Of a DNA stretch of 64,000 bases, positions 10,523 to 21,706 are shown one piece after another. The notes below the pieces were generated by a model. The model had not been told where the DNA came from, ran no database searches, and saw only the letters and a program-made list of their open reading frames with translations. The translations under genes were made by a program, and so were the position numbers. This stretch comes from Paratinospora sagittata (Eukaryota > Streptophyta > Magnoliopsida > Ranunculales > Menispermaceae): positions 3,455,931-3,519,930 of the forward strand of contig CM069598.1 of assembly GCA_035771175.1 (NCBI GenBank), written 5' to 3'. Each line of letters starts with the position of its first letter. Position 1 is the stretch's first letter.

Positions 10523-13500
10523 TTTATTTTATTTTTTACGTTGACACTTAATTTTTTTTAAATATTTTGGAGATATACGTGTAATGTGTAATATTTTAAA
10601 ATATCTATGGGAAGTTATGTGCTGGCTATCAATATCGAAAAATAACGTTGACATCTAATATACATATGTCATATTTTATTAATTACAGAAAAAAAAATAT
10701 AAATTAAAAATTAAAGTCCACTTGTTGTTCAACTTGCTTCATCTAAGTGGGAACCACAGGTTCTCATGCAGTCGTGGGTGAATAGCCCTGTTAATTCCTG
10801 TGTGCCCTTTCAATTTTAGATTTTGGGGTGCTATGTCCTAAACAGTTTATAAGGTCAAATACTATTAATCTCTCAAACATGCATCCAACCATATATCTAT
10901 ATATATAGAACATGCAAGCACTATAATACTTAAAAGAGAGAAACCCATAACTTTAGTCAGAATATATAAATCATTTTAGAAATAAATAAAATAAAAGAAG
11001 ATTGTTAGAGTTAATTAAAGTAGAAGCATATATGCATCAATCAAAATCAATTTTAAAAAGGAAATTAGTCTCTAAAAGTACTTCTTTTTGAGTCCCGATC
11101 ACCTTATCTTTGTGCTGCATGATAAAAGATATGGTTTGAGTGCTGCACTTTTATAAAGTTCATCCATTTTTATTTTTTAATTAGGAAGAAGTTGACAAAA
11201 TGGTAAAGTAGATTATAGTGTCAATGAAATAAATAATTGAGTTTACTGTTGTTGGTTAGCATGATATTATTATTACAATAAACTAGGCAACTAGCTATAT
11301 ATATATATATATATGGGTGATGAACCATTAAATTTTTTTTTTTTTTTTTTTTTTTGAGTGAGGCTAATTCTTACGGCATTTGAGTTAACCCTCACCAAAA
11401 AAGTGGTTAAATAAAAATATACTTAAACTCAATCTTGAGATCAATTTTAACCTTACATATTAGTTAAAACTCACCTTTGCCATGATCGTAGACTTAGTAT
11501 TAACACCTATATGCGACATGGTGTGTGGGTATATGAGCTCAGTTTTTGCAAACAAACCGAGCTCATATGGTATACATATCTGTGGGTATATGATCTGTGG
11601 GTTTGAAGCCCATTTACTCTCCAAGAATTAATGGGTCGAACCTTATCTTTTTAGCATTTCGAAATAAAATAATTGGGTCGGACCTTATTATTGAGCTTAT
11701 CTGCAATTTAATAACTAAAGATATAGGCTGTTTTCACCACCATTTTTTTTTTTTTTACCCACTTACTCTTTTTACTCACATAAAAATTTAAAATCAATTA
11801 TTTTCTATCATCACCAATCCAAATTCTCATTCTACCCTTATTATCCCAATGTCCTAAACTCTTTCATTCTCTTTCGTTTCTTCTTTTATTTTTACCATTT
11901 CTTTAAATTTTTTAATTATTCAGAGGGTTAGAATACCGTTAGAAAGATTTTGGCTCCAACCTAATCTGTTACACCCTTACATTAAACAATCATCAAGCTG
12001 AGAAATTTGTGACCGAAAAGTGAAAGAAGGTATTACATTATACAAATTTTTCCGTCACTTTTTAGTCATCAGTTTACCTGTACCAATTTTTATATATATC
12101 TTTTAATGGAGAAAAATTCTAAAGCCGTAACAATGGCTATCTTAGAAACCACTTTTCCATACAGTAGTAGTACAAAAAAGTACTAAAAATTCTTTTTTGA
12201 CGTAACTTTATATGTATCTACTAAAAATACTCATTATATTTATTTATATATTATATATTATTATTATAAATTTATAAAACACGCGGGTAAAGTAAATATT
12301 TTTTGTGTGTATATATAGAATTGCCCTTATTCTTTTCGAGATAAAAAAAAAAGCTAATATATGTAAAAATATATCTCTCAGTAATTCACAATCGGTTCTT
12401 CATGATTAATAATTAAAAATATGACTTTAGCATTTTCTGTCTACAAAACAATTTGCAGTGCAGAAATTCATTCAATTTGATTATTACATCTTTGGTCAAA
12501 ATGAAATAGGTAAAAGTTTCCCAACCCTTAAGGAGACTTATACTTTTAAGTTTTAGAAATATTCAAGAGTCAAATTATACAATCTTATTCCATGATTTCT
12601 CTCTTACAATTTACACCTCTAGACTGCAGCATGCATGCTGCCAATGACTAGAAATTCAACATTCAAGATCCCTAGCTTTTGCTCTTGACTTACTGATTTT
12701 TTTTGGCCTTTTTCCTTATTCAAGATCAACATCAAGGCCGGCCCGGCCGGCCCGGTTATTGGAAAATAAATTAAAATCGCTGTCTTGTTCTTTAAAAAGT
12801 CAGGACACACATTGCATATATCATTTTATTTTTTTATTTTTTTTTTAAAGGATTGACACCTACGGTTGAACCCCAATGTAAGAAACCAATTATTTTATTG
12901 TAATATAATAAAATAAGATTAAAAATAAAATCATAATTTGTTTGTCATATTTTCTATAGGAATGAAAAATAATTAATTTTATTTAAATTACATTAAACAA
13001 AATATTTTTTCATTACTTAGATTAAACCCAAAAAAAAAAACAAAAAATAAATTAAAATCGTCAATTGCTGATTTTGTGATGTGCAAAACCAACAAATTGC
13101 TCTGCAAAATCAGCGACAAGCTTAAATTTTTAATTTTTATTTAATTTTATTTAAAAAAGAAAAAAAAGAGAAGAAAAAGAAAAAGAAAAAAAGAGCGCAT
13201 GATAAAATAGGTGATAGAATTATTTTAAATCCATTAATTAACAAGTCAAATATGAGAATACAATTAAAAATAATTTTATCTCCTCAATACTATCCGTCAA
13301 AACACGCCATAGAATTACATTAACTTCAAAACTCGTTTTAGAATAAATGCTACCAACCTCAAATAATCAACAGACTAAGAATTTATTTATTTATTTTTTC
13401 AATTAGAGCACGTCATATAACAAAACAAAACAAAACAGATCAGCTCTTTTTATTATATTTCATAAGATTAGAGCCCACCATTTTTGACTGTGTTAAGTCG

Positions 13501-13583
13501 GTCATTTTATCGGAAAATATGTTCCTAAGTTCTTTCCATATAACTCGGTATATACTAATTAGATTGAAATCAAGAACAAGAAA
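10523..13583. other. Intergenic AT-rich DNA upstream of the F-box row
   Basis: Contents: a TA microsatellite near 11296-11315, a poly-T run near 11333-11355, the second copy of the dispersed repeat at 11755-11945, and a GC-palindrome of GGCC/GGCCCGG units at 12735-12756 in otherwise AT-rich DNA. No gene recognised. Confidence 0.45.
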
Positions 13584-14696
13584 ATGGCGAGGATACCGGA
13601 AGATCTAATCATCAACGTACTCTCAAGGCTTCCCGTGAAAGATCTTCTGAAATTCAGGTGCGTTTCCAAGTCCTTTCGGGCTCTAATCTCCGATCCTCAC
13701 TTCATCAAAACCCACCTTAATCGATCAATTTCGAGTCACAAACTCGGTCTAATTATCAATTCCGGGTCGAATCTCTTTCATCTCAAAATACCCAATAATC
13801 TCCAGAAATCATCATCAAACACCAAAAACCCATTAATTTCGACTAATCTTGATTTATCCTTCAAAGGGTCACCAATTTCAGTTCGACAAATCCTGGGTTT
13901 TTGCGACGGATTGCTCTGTTTCGTCACCAATACTTGCAACGTCTTTCTCCTAAACCCGTTTACCCGAGATTTAACCACATTACCCGAATGACCCGAATTC
14001 CTCAATTCGGGTCATCTTTATTCTTCAGTTTGGGGATTCGGGTACGGCTCCAAAACCCGAATTTTCAAAGTTCTAACAATCATGTACTCCAAATCGAACT
14101 GGGTCTCAACGGAAAAACAAGCCCGTGTTCTTGTTCACACAATCGGGTCGAATTCGTGGCGAATCGGAGCTCAGCCCGCGGCGCAAGTGTATTCGGGTAC
14201 CCAAATAGTTGTAAAAGGAGCTCCACATTGGAGAGCAGCAGGGATTTCCGGGTCGGACAATTCAGTGAAAATTGTTGCATTTGATGTTGAAGATGAGAGT
14301 TTTTATGAATTGAATTACCCGGAAAGCAATGATGGGCGTTTCAGTATGGATTCTTTGGGCGTTTTAAAAGGGTGTTTATGTGTGTTTAGATCGTTTTGTA
14401 GTGGAGATGTGGAGGTGTGGGTGATGGAAGAGTATGGGATAAAGGAGTCATGGAAGAGGAGATTTAGTATGAAGGAATTGGTGTTGGGGAACGATAGTAG
14501 GCTTATTGCTCATCAGCCTTTGTGGTTTTTACCAAATGGTGAGGTTTTGTTGGCTCTTTGTTATGATGAGAAAATGGTTTTGTATGATCCTTGTAGTGGT
14601 GTTGGTACGGATGTTAGGATTCCAGGGGTTGAAGGGTGGTTTGAAGCGTTAGTCTGTGTGGAAAATCTTGTTTCTTTGAAGGGTGAAAGTGGATGA
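13584..14696 (+). pseudogene. CPR1-like F-box gene with one in-frame stop codon
   Basis: A single frame of 371 codons spans an F-box (about residues 3-45: IPEDLIINVLSRLPVKDLL, RCVSKSFRALI) and an F-box-associated region with VWGFGYG, VKGAPHW, VWVMEEYGIKESW and FLPNGEVLL. It is broken only by TGA at 13989-13991. The paralogue at 17836 reads LPELPG where this copy reads LPE-stop-PE, so a single substitution in a leucine codon is the simplest cause. Downstream codons show no further decay, which suggests a recent loss, an allele or a sequencing error. If expressed, the first 135 residues would keep the SKP1-binding F-box without the substrate domain. Confidence 0.88.
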
Positions 14697-16195
14697 TTGT
14701 GGCTAACGAGGGGTTGGCGCAGTTGATCCCCAGATCCATGGTTATTGCATTGCATTGGTCGTGAGTTTTAGCAGCAAAAGACAATAGATTTTCAACCCAC
14801 ATGTCGCAGCGGGTGCCTGTAAAAGGTTTGTAAAAGGTACGTCGGCATAGGATACAAGCTAGACAGAAAAGATATTTTTAAACTTAGCTTTGACTAATTG
14901 GTGTTGCTGGGTGGTCATTGTAGTCTTATTTTATTAATGTAGGGATTAGTGGGTTTAAAAATTGAGCCTGATACCCAATAAAGGGCAAATATTGTATATA
15001 TGTATCTTCTCTAAAAAATGGATGAGTAGTGTAATTAATTCCTTGTATTTTTATGTTTTGTACATGAATAAAAATATAAATATTATGAAAAAAAATTATT
15101 ATTGATAAATTGATATGCATTTTTGCACCGTTGTCTATTACCTATAATTTTAGGTCAAGTGGTTTATAATATGGTATCAAATCTTTGTTTGTCTCTTTCG
15201 CTAATTAATCATTTTTTTTTTGTTATTATAAATTTAGTCTATGTATCATTTAAACTTAAATGCACTTGACCTAACCTAACCTAGATGATTGGACTTACAC
15301 TCAAAACCTAATACTTGATTCAAATATAAAAATTAAATTCAAAAATAAAAATTTTAAAAACAATTTTTTTTGTTGTCTTTTAAATGTAAGTTTTTCTGGG
15401 TAAAATCGTAGAAAACTGTTTTGGAGCTAGACCAAACAAACATATATTTTTCATATTTTTTGATTTTCATATATTAGAGAACTCGATAAAAACCAACCAA
15501 ATTCAACTTATTAAGGCCAAGAGAGGCTAGTATCTTATTATTTAAGATTATTTGTTATTCATTAAATACTTAAATTTTAAAATTGTATTTTTTTAATCAT
15601 AACTCATAATTAAAAAAAAGCACATAACACTTAGATACATCATATGAAATTAACAAACAAAAATAATAATAAAAAATGTACAAAATATTTATGAAGTGTA
15701 ACCGATCAAAATTATAGAAAATAAATTTGTTACAATCAATAAAGAGGTGACATTAGAGCCCTAAAATCATTGGCCACCTCATTACCTTCCGACGAGGGAA
15801 AATTAACGAGTTATAAAATTTTATTAAAATTATAAAAATAATATTAAATGTCAATACTATTTTTTAACATTGTCACTCAACTTTAATAAATATTTTAAAA
15901 ATATATATATATTAAATAATATTTTTATATTCACCCACATTCCTTCCATATTAAAAAGGCAGCTGGGTTGTAGGGGAAATTAGTTTGGCAGCTTACATGT
16001 GACATTACTCAAAACTACCTAAAATAAAGAAATTAAATGGGTAACCGTGAAAAAGTTCGTCTTGGAGATATCGGTGAATTTCCCAAGTGTCTGGTAGAAC
16101 ATAAAGGGTGAAGCCCGCCCTCCGTAGCTCTTATTCCATGAGTTGAAATGAGAGAAAACGAGAGGAAAATAGAAGAAAAAGCTATATAACCCCTG
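14697..16195. other. Intergenic DNA
   Basis: This is the 3' flank of the first F-box gene followed by AT-rich DNA. No gene or clear transposon was recognised. The last part may belong to the duplicated segment that follows. Confidence 0.45.
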
Positions 16196-16590
16196 CTCGC
16201 CAAAGTCTAACACCTTTTCTGGTAAACTATAAACCTCTCTGCATTGATCCATGGTTATTAATAGATTTTGTTTCCTGATTATATAGTAGTAGATGGGTAT
16301 TGGTTAGTTTGAAGAACAGAACCCTAGATTTATGTTGATTTTTTATTTCTGAAATTGGTTGAAGACAATATCATGCTTGCCAGTTGTTTGATGAAATGCC
16401 TATGTGTATACTTATTTAAATTAGCATGTAAGTTCGTGACAGATAAACTGTGAAATATGTTATGTTCTATTTTGAGCTTTTCAATGAGAATCCTCTGTGT
16501 GAAATGTTACATTAAGTACATGAACAAGGGGAACAAGAACAATGAGACAAACTTCAAATTCTTATATGATTCCAATATGATTGACTAATC
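16196..16590 (+). repeat. Direct duplication, copy 1 (copy 2 at 17360-17745)
   Basis: The two copies align over almost 400 bp. Shared landmarks are TTTGTTT(C/G)CTGATTA, TTGTTTGATGAAATGCCTAT, GTGACAGATAAACTGTG, CAACAAGGGGA(A/A)AA and ATATGATTCCAATATGATTG. Copy 2 leads straight into the intact F-box gene at 17836, so copy 1 marks an older tandem duplication whose gene body is missing. Confidence 0.75.
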
Positions 16591-16689
16591 TTCGCTACAA
16601 GTTTATATATGTGTGTGTAGTTTATTTTATTTTGTCATATGAGATGTGAACTATAGACGATTAAGTGTTCTTTATTTTTGTTGAGGAAG

Positions 16690-17160
16690 AGAAAGAAGCA
16701 AGGGAAGCCGAGATTAAATTTAAGAAGCACAACCCTTAACTTAACTAAGCCTTTTTTCTAAGTATATAGAGTCGGCTACATGAATTTGCTTCCTGTACTT
16801 CGTTCTATCAAGGGCTTCGTCGATATCTAAATTACTACTAGTTGTATCTTTCTTTATTATTTCTATCCTTGTTATTTTTAGGTCTTCCTCTACCTCTATC
16901 ATAGCCATGGATTGTTAATAGGTAACTCTTCCTAACTAGAGTATCTAAAGGTCTTCATTGTCTGGGTCTAAACCACCTTAATCAGTTCTCTCTAATTTTA
17001 TCCGTAATTGGGGCTATTCTTACCATTTCTCAAATATGTTTGGTTTTAATTCTATCTTTTAATGTTTTACCACATATCCATCTTAACATGTGCGTTTTTA
17101 TTAGACTTAGTTTGTTCACATATTGTTTATTCATTGCCGAACACTCTCTTGGCTACAAAT
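16690..17160 (-). mobile_element. LINE 3' fragment (RTE-like), between the two duplicate copies
   Basis: Read on the minus strand this gives decayed coding matching the end of plant RTE-type reverse transcriptases: a match to 'MLRWMCGKTLKDRI', then RP(L/F)R segments and 'GRGRPK', then the 3' end CTTGATAGAACGAAGT and CAAATTCATGTAGCCGA. The same 3' sequence recurs at 41570-42085, 48270-48700 and 32965-33130. It has many stops and frameshifts. Confidence 0.7.
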
Positions 17161-17359
17161 AACACATATAACACGTGATACGAGATGATCTAATGGACAT
17201 ATATACTTAAGTATACAAACACAGTGTAGAAAAAGAGTTTGTGTAGCATGACTCAAAAAGAGTAAGGAGCGTGGATGACCCGCATTTGCAGCCAAGTAAG
17301 GGTAAGGGGAGAAATATCAAACTTACTCACCCAAATCTAAGCTTCTTTTTTTTTTTTTT

Positions 17360-17745
17360 CCGGCAAGTCAAACAACTTTCTCTGTTGAATTATGCATCAT
17401 GCCATGGTTTGGAGAAATTTTGTTTGCTGATTAGAAGGGTATAGGTAAGATTAAGGGACCCTAGTTTTATGTTATTTTTCAGGTTCTTTAAATTGATTGG
17501 GGAAAAATTCATGTTTGCCAATTGTTTGATGAAATGCCTATGTATACTAAGTTAAATTAGCATACAATTTAGTGACAGATAAACTGTGTAGTATTTTTTA
17601 TTATATTTTGAACATTCCAAAGGGAATCCTCCATGCGAAACGTTAAATTATATACATCAACAAGGGGAAAAAGAGCAATTCTTTATCTTAGGAGCATAAA
17701 ATATATACAATTGTTATATGATTCCAATATGATTGTCCAACCTGA
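17360..17745 (+). repeat. Direct duplication, copy 2 (promoter side of the intact F-box gene)
   Basis: This is the partner of 16196-16590 and ends about 90 bp before the F-box start codon at 17836. It probably carries the promoter and leader of that gene. A phrase reading QLFDEMPM in one frame resembles a PPR motif, but it is followed by stops in both copies. Confidence 0.7.
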
Positions 17746-17835
17746 AAATTAAGGCTTCTTTGTTTTGTAACTTTTGTTGAAGAAGGGCAAAACACTCTTA
17801 GCAGCTAAGAAGATAGCAGTAACCAAGAGAGGAAA

Positions 17836-18891
17836 ATGGAGAAGCTTCAATTCGAACTTATCTTCAACATACTTTCAAGGATTCCTGTCAAAGATCTTTT
17901 ACGATGCAGGTGTGTATGCAAATCCTGGCGCACACTAATTACTGATCCTAATTTCATTAAAGTGCAATTTGATCGATCAATTGAGAGTGACAAACTTAGT
18001 TTCATCTTTGATCATAACCACCATGGCTACTGCATCCCAAACGGCTTCAAAATAGCCAACGATGCGACAAAGCTTGATTTATCCTTCAAACAATCGCCTC
18101 TATTCGTAGAACAAATAATCGGTTCCTGTTATGGACTGATTTGCTTCAATACATATAGCTATGGCGTCTTTGTACTAAACCCGTCTACTAGAGAACTGAA
18201 GAATTTGCCTGAATTACCAGGCTACTGGCGATCTCTTGATGCTATTGTTTGGGGATTTGGATATTGTTGTAAATCTCAGGATTTCAAGGCAATTCGAATT
18301 GTGTACTTCAAATCAGGTTGGGGTTCAAACGTTAACAATTCCCATGTTATAGTAAACACAGTTGGATCAAATTCATCATGGAGAGCTGTTTCTCAAGTTC
18401 CTGCTAAAATTTATGACAGCACCCAGACTCTGGTGAATGGAAATCCTCATTGGAAAGGATCAAGCGGTGCTGGGTCGGGGTTTTCTATGAAAATTGTTTA
18501 CTTTGATGTTGCACAGGAGGTGTTTATTGAAATGGCTTACCCTGAAAATGAAGGTGGTGGCATGAGAACAGACTTTCTGGGGGAACTTGGAGGATGCCTT
18601 TCAGTGTTACGAGGATTGCGTCGTGGAGGGCAGACAGAGATATGGGTGATGGATGAGTATGGAATTAACGAATCTTGGAATAGAAAGTTCACCATATCAC
18701 ACTCCATAATTGTTGATAATTTAATGTGTTGTTGCAAGCCTTTGTGGTTTCTCAGAAGTGGTGAGATTTTAGTGCAGAATCGTGATAGGATTGTTATGTA
18801 TGACCCAGCTAGAGAGTGTGTTCAGGACGTTGAAATTGCAGGCATTAGACTAGTGTTTGTAGACAGCCTTGTGACATTGAAGGGTAAATAA
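17836..18891 (+). CDS. CPR1-like F-box protein (351 aa), intact
   Basis: A predicted substrate receptor of an SCF ubiquitin ligase. The single-exon frame starts MEKLQFELIFNILSRIPVKD. The F-box lies at about residues 3-45 (LLRCRCVCKSWRTLI follows the first helix). The F-box-associated part includes CYGLICFNTY, FVLNPSTRELKNLPELPG, WGFGYC, VNGNPHW, FDVAQEVFIEMAYP, IWVMDEYGINESW and LWFLRSGEIL. Length and order match plant F-box/FBA proteins of the CPR1/At3g23880 type. The start is the first ATG and precedes the F-box directly. The gene lies in tandem with four relatives. Its substrate cannot be told; in Arabidopsis CPR1 limits NLR immune receptors. Confidence 0.92.
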   Translation: MEKLQFELIFNILSRIPVKDLLRCRCVCKSWRTLITDPNFIKVQFDRSIESDKLSFIFDHNHHGYCIPNGFKIANDATKLDLSFKQSPLFVEQIIGSCYGLICFNTYSYGVFVLNPSTRELKNLPELPGYWRSLDAIVWGFGYCCKSQDFKAIRIVYFKSGWGSNVNNSHVIVNTVGSNSSWRAVSQVPAKIYDSTQTLVNGNPHWKGSSGAGSGFSMKIVYFDVAQEVFIEMAYPENEGGGMRTDFLGELGGCLSVLRGLRRGGQTEIWVMDEYGINESWNRKFTISHSIIVDNLMCCCKPLWFLRSGEILVQNRDRIVMYDPARECVQDVEIAGIRLVFVDSLVTLKGK

Positions 18892-19933
18892 GGGTGCTTT
18901 TTGGTGAATCTCTTTGCGTTGTTATTTTCCTATGCTAGATTTTCAGAATCTTAATGTACTTGTTAATCTTTACTGAAACTTTTTAAGGTAGTTACTATGT
19001 TGGTATTGCTTCTTTACAAGACCACAGTCGATTACAAGTTTTGCAGTTAATCGGCTTCACTGGCTTCATGTGGGATAGATAATTAATTGATGAAGTTCAA
19101 AATACGTGTGGATGTAAGTAATACTTTATTTTAAGAACAAAAATACTAAACTGCTGAAGCATATGTGATTGATGTTACTGATTCCACTTGTTGAGAAGCA
19201 TATACTCATAAAACAAACCGTCACCCAATATTTCATCTCTCTTTTGTAAGTGCTAAAGGAATGTCCGTTTGGTTCGTGATCTAAATATAATTTTTTGTAT
19301 CCGAAGATTTGAACACACCAAAAACTTATTTGGTTCAAAAGATTTTAAAAATAATTTTTCATTTTATATTTTTTGTTAAGAAAATATATTGTTTTCAAAA
19401 AATGATAAAACGTTAATTAAATTAAATAGTGTATTAATTAAATTATAATCTTTTTTTTTGTTTGAGTTAGGGACTAACAATGAAAAAAAAAAATCTTTAC
19501 ATTGACAAAGTTTATAAATTTATTAATTTAATTTATATTTTATAATTTAATTTAAAAAAGATCGTGGAGTGTGAAACTAAAAGATATTTGTAATTCTTAT
19601 AATTTAAGAAACTAATAAATAAAATTTTAATTATTTTTATTTTAATATAATTTTAGTTTCTAAATCATAATAAGATACAGGTTAAAAATTTTAGATTTCT
19701 ACACTTAAAATAGACAAATGGATGATTGAAAAAAATATTGATTATTATTATTACTTTTTATAAATTTAAAAAATTATTAATTATTGATTTATGGGATTTC
19801 TTCTTTCTACTGTTTTCTTCCTCTTATTATCTCTATTTCGTTTGTTTATCTAATTTCTTCTATTTCTTCCTCTCCTCTTCCCGGTATTGCATCTCGTCGC
19901 GGTACTGCATCAGGATGTAGTTACAGCTTAGCA
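18892..19933. other. Intergenic DNA between two F-box genes
   Basis: This is the 3' flank of the upstream gene and AT-rich promoter DNA of the next. The frame of the next gene is open for 50 codons before its likely ATG, but that extension is low-complexity hydrophobic sequence and I treat it as leader. Confidence 0.5.
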
Positions 19934-21004
19934 ATGGCGCCTTTTGCCGACGACATAATCTGCGAGATACTCTCATGGCTACCAATCAAAGATCTTGTAC
20001 GATTCAGGTGCGTTTCAAAAGTCTGGTACAATCTAATTGCTGATCCTCGCTTCATTAGATTGCAATCCGAACGATCGATTCTCAATCCGACACTCATCTT
20101 TCTTGATTCCGATAACGATCTGTTTTGTCTCCGCCATCAATTCCATCGAAAAAGGCTCGATTTACGCATCGGAGAATGGCCGATAAGTGTGAATCAGATA
20201 CTGGGTTCTTGCGGTGGATTACTTTCCATCTTAGACGAACCAGACACCGTGTTTTTGCTGAACCCTAGTTCTAAAAAATTAAACAAATTGCCGCTATTCC
20301 CTTTCGCTACTCGTTCTCACGCTTGGGGATTTGGGTTCTGTTCAATCACTCAACGTTACAAATTAGTAACAATCTCGACCACAACGTATCATATGCCGGG
20401 CTATCCAGAATCTGAAGATGTCTTTGTACACACAGTTGGGTCAGATTCATGGAGAAAAATCGGCACTGTTACTCGGAAAAGATATTCGAGTTCGCAAACC
20501 CTAGTAAAAGGGGCTCCACATTGGCAAGTGGAAAACCCTAAGAATCATTCCTCAAAGATTGTATCTTTTGATTTTACAAACGAGGAATTCCATGAGATTG
20601 ATTATCCTGAGAAGAGGTGTGAAGTTTATAGTGAAGATTTTTTGGGGGAGATGGATGGGTGCCTTTGTTTGCTTAGGGCGTTGTGTCAAAATGGGGTTTT
20701 GGAGGTTTGGGTGATGGAGGAGGAGGAGGAGGAGGAGGATGGTGTGAAAGAGTCTTGGAATAAGAAGTTTTGTTTTGAAGATTTGATTGTGAATGGTAGG
20801 GTTCGTGTTGGGGATTTTAAGTTTTTAGGGTTTCTGAGGAGTTTTGAGATTGTGGGTGTCTGTGATCGTGGGAAAGTGGGTGTGTTTAATGTTGAAAATC
20901 AGACGGTGAGATATCTTGCTAATGAAAGTGGATTTGGTAGAATTTTGCACTTTGAAAGCCTTCATCAGTATTATTGCACCTTGAAAGCCTTGCTACAATT
21001 ATGA
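19934..21004 (+). CDS. CPR1-like F-box protein (356 aa), intact
   Basis: The second intact member of the row. I chose the ATG at 19934 because MAPFADDIICEILSWLPIKD places the F-box at residues 3-45 as in its paralogues. An in-frame ATG 50 codons upstream would add a hydrophobic, Ser-rich extension not seen in relatives. FBA motifs are present: ILGSCGGLLSIL, VFLLNPSSKKLNKLP, AWGFGFC, LVKGAPHW, FDFTNEEFHEIDYPE and EVWVMEEE...VKESWNKKF. An insertion of about eight glutamates, encoded by a GAG/GGA microsatellite at 20714-20740, splits the usually conserved WVMEEYG motif. The C-terminus differs from the paralogues. Confidence 0.9.
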   Translation: MAPFADDIICEILSWLPIKDLVRFRCVSKVWYNLIADPRFIRLQSERSILNPTLIFLDSDNDLFCLRHQFHRKRLDLRIGEWPISVNQILGSCGGLLSILDEPDTVFLLNPSSKKLNKLPLFPFATRSHAWGFGFCSITQRYKLVTISTTTYHMPGYPESEDVFVHTVGSDSWRKIGTVTRKRYSSSQTLVKGAPHWQVENPKNHSSKIVSFDFTNEEFHEIDYPEKRCEVYSEDFLGEMDGCLCLLRALCQNGVLEVWVMEEEEEEEDGVKESWNKKFCFEDLIVNGRVRVGDFKFLGFLRSFEIVGVCDRGKVGVFNVENQTVRYLANESGFGRILHFESLHQYYCTLKALLQL

Positions 21005-21286
21005 AAAGGTGAAATTTGGTAATTATTCTCTTAATGTTGCTATAATTTTATATATAAGATTATTATTATGTTGGGTATGATAAGAAATTTGAGACTTTAG
21101 TTATGCATATTCTATTTATATATACGTGTTGTATTACAATACAAACTCTTTATTCAATTTGTCTCTGATTAGGAAGCTTCTATCTTGTGAAACAAGCCTC
21201 CATTGAGAAGTTTGAGATGATGAAAGAACTTAAACTTTCAAACGCCCCAGGAAGAAGATTTCTGCAATTAAAGAAGAAATTCATGG
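21005..21286. other. Short intergenic stretch before the palindrome
   Basis: This is the 3' flank of the F-box gene. A short ORF starting at 21187 runs into the palindrome but has no recognisable domain. Confidence 0.4.
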
Positions 21287-21693
21287 CTCTTACTCTTAGT
21301 CTTAAACAAAACATTTCATTCATATATAAAAGAAAAGTTTACAATGCCAGTAATCAATCTTGCTTTTCTTGCCTACTACCGTTCCTCCTAGACCTCCCGC
21401 TAGGTACAGAACGACTATTACAAGAAGGTTGAGAATTTGCTTTTTGTTGTTGGAAGTTTCGCATACGTGTTAACATATCATGTGTTGCAATATAACACAT
21501 AATATGTTAACACGTATGCGAGACTTCGAAGAACAACGAGCAAATTCTCAACCTTCTTGTAATAGTCATTCTGTACTTAGCCGGAGGTCTAGGAGGAACG
21601 GTCATAGGCAGGAAAATCAAGATTGATTACTGGCATTGTAAACTTTTCTTTTATATATGAATGAAATGTTTTGTTTACGACTAAGAGTAAGAG
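21287..21693. repeat. Near-perfect 407-bp palindrome (long hairpin)
   Basis: Left arm 21287-21488 and right arm 21495-21693 are reverse complements over about 200 bp with a loop of only about 6 bp. Examples: CTCTTACTCTTAGTC with GACTAAGAGTAAGAG at the outer ends, AATTCTCAACCTTCTTGTAA in the right arm, and CGCATACGTGTTAACATAT with ATATGTTAACACGTATGCG at the centre. A few mismatches and one small indel separate the arms. A transcript from either side would fold into a long double-stranded RNA. It sits between an intact F-box gene and one that has lost its start. Confidence 0.9.
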
Positions 21694-21706
21694 TTTGAAT
21701 GCATAA

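Noticed and set aside
16370..16410. PPR-like phrase QLFDEMPM in both duplicate copies
   Set aside because: Only eight residues, followed by stops in both copies. Chance resemblance is likely.
19784..19933. 50-codon extension of the third F-box protein
   Set aside because: It is hydrophobic and Ser-rich, absent from paralogues, and precedes a well-placed ATG next to the F-box.
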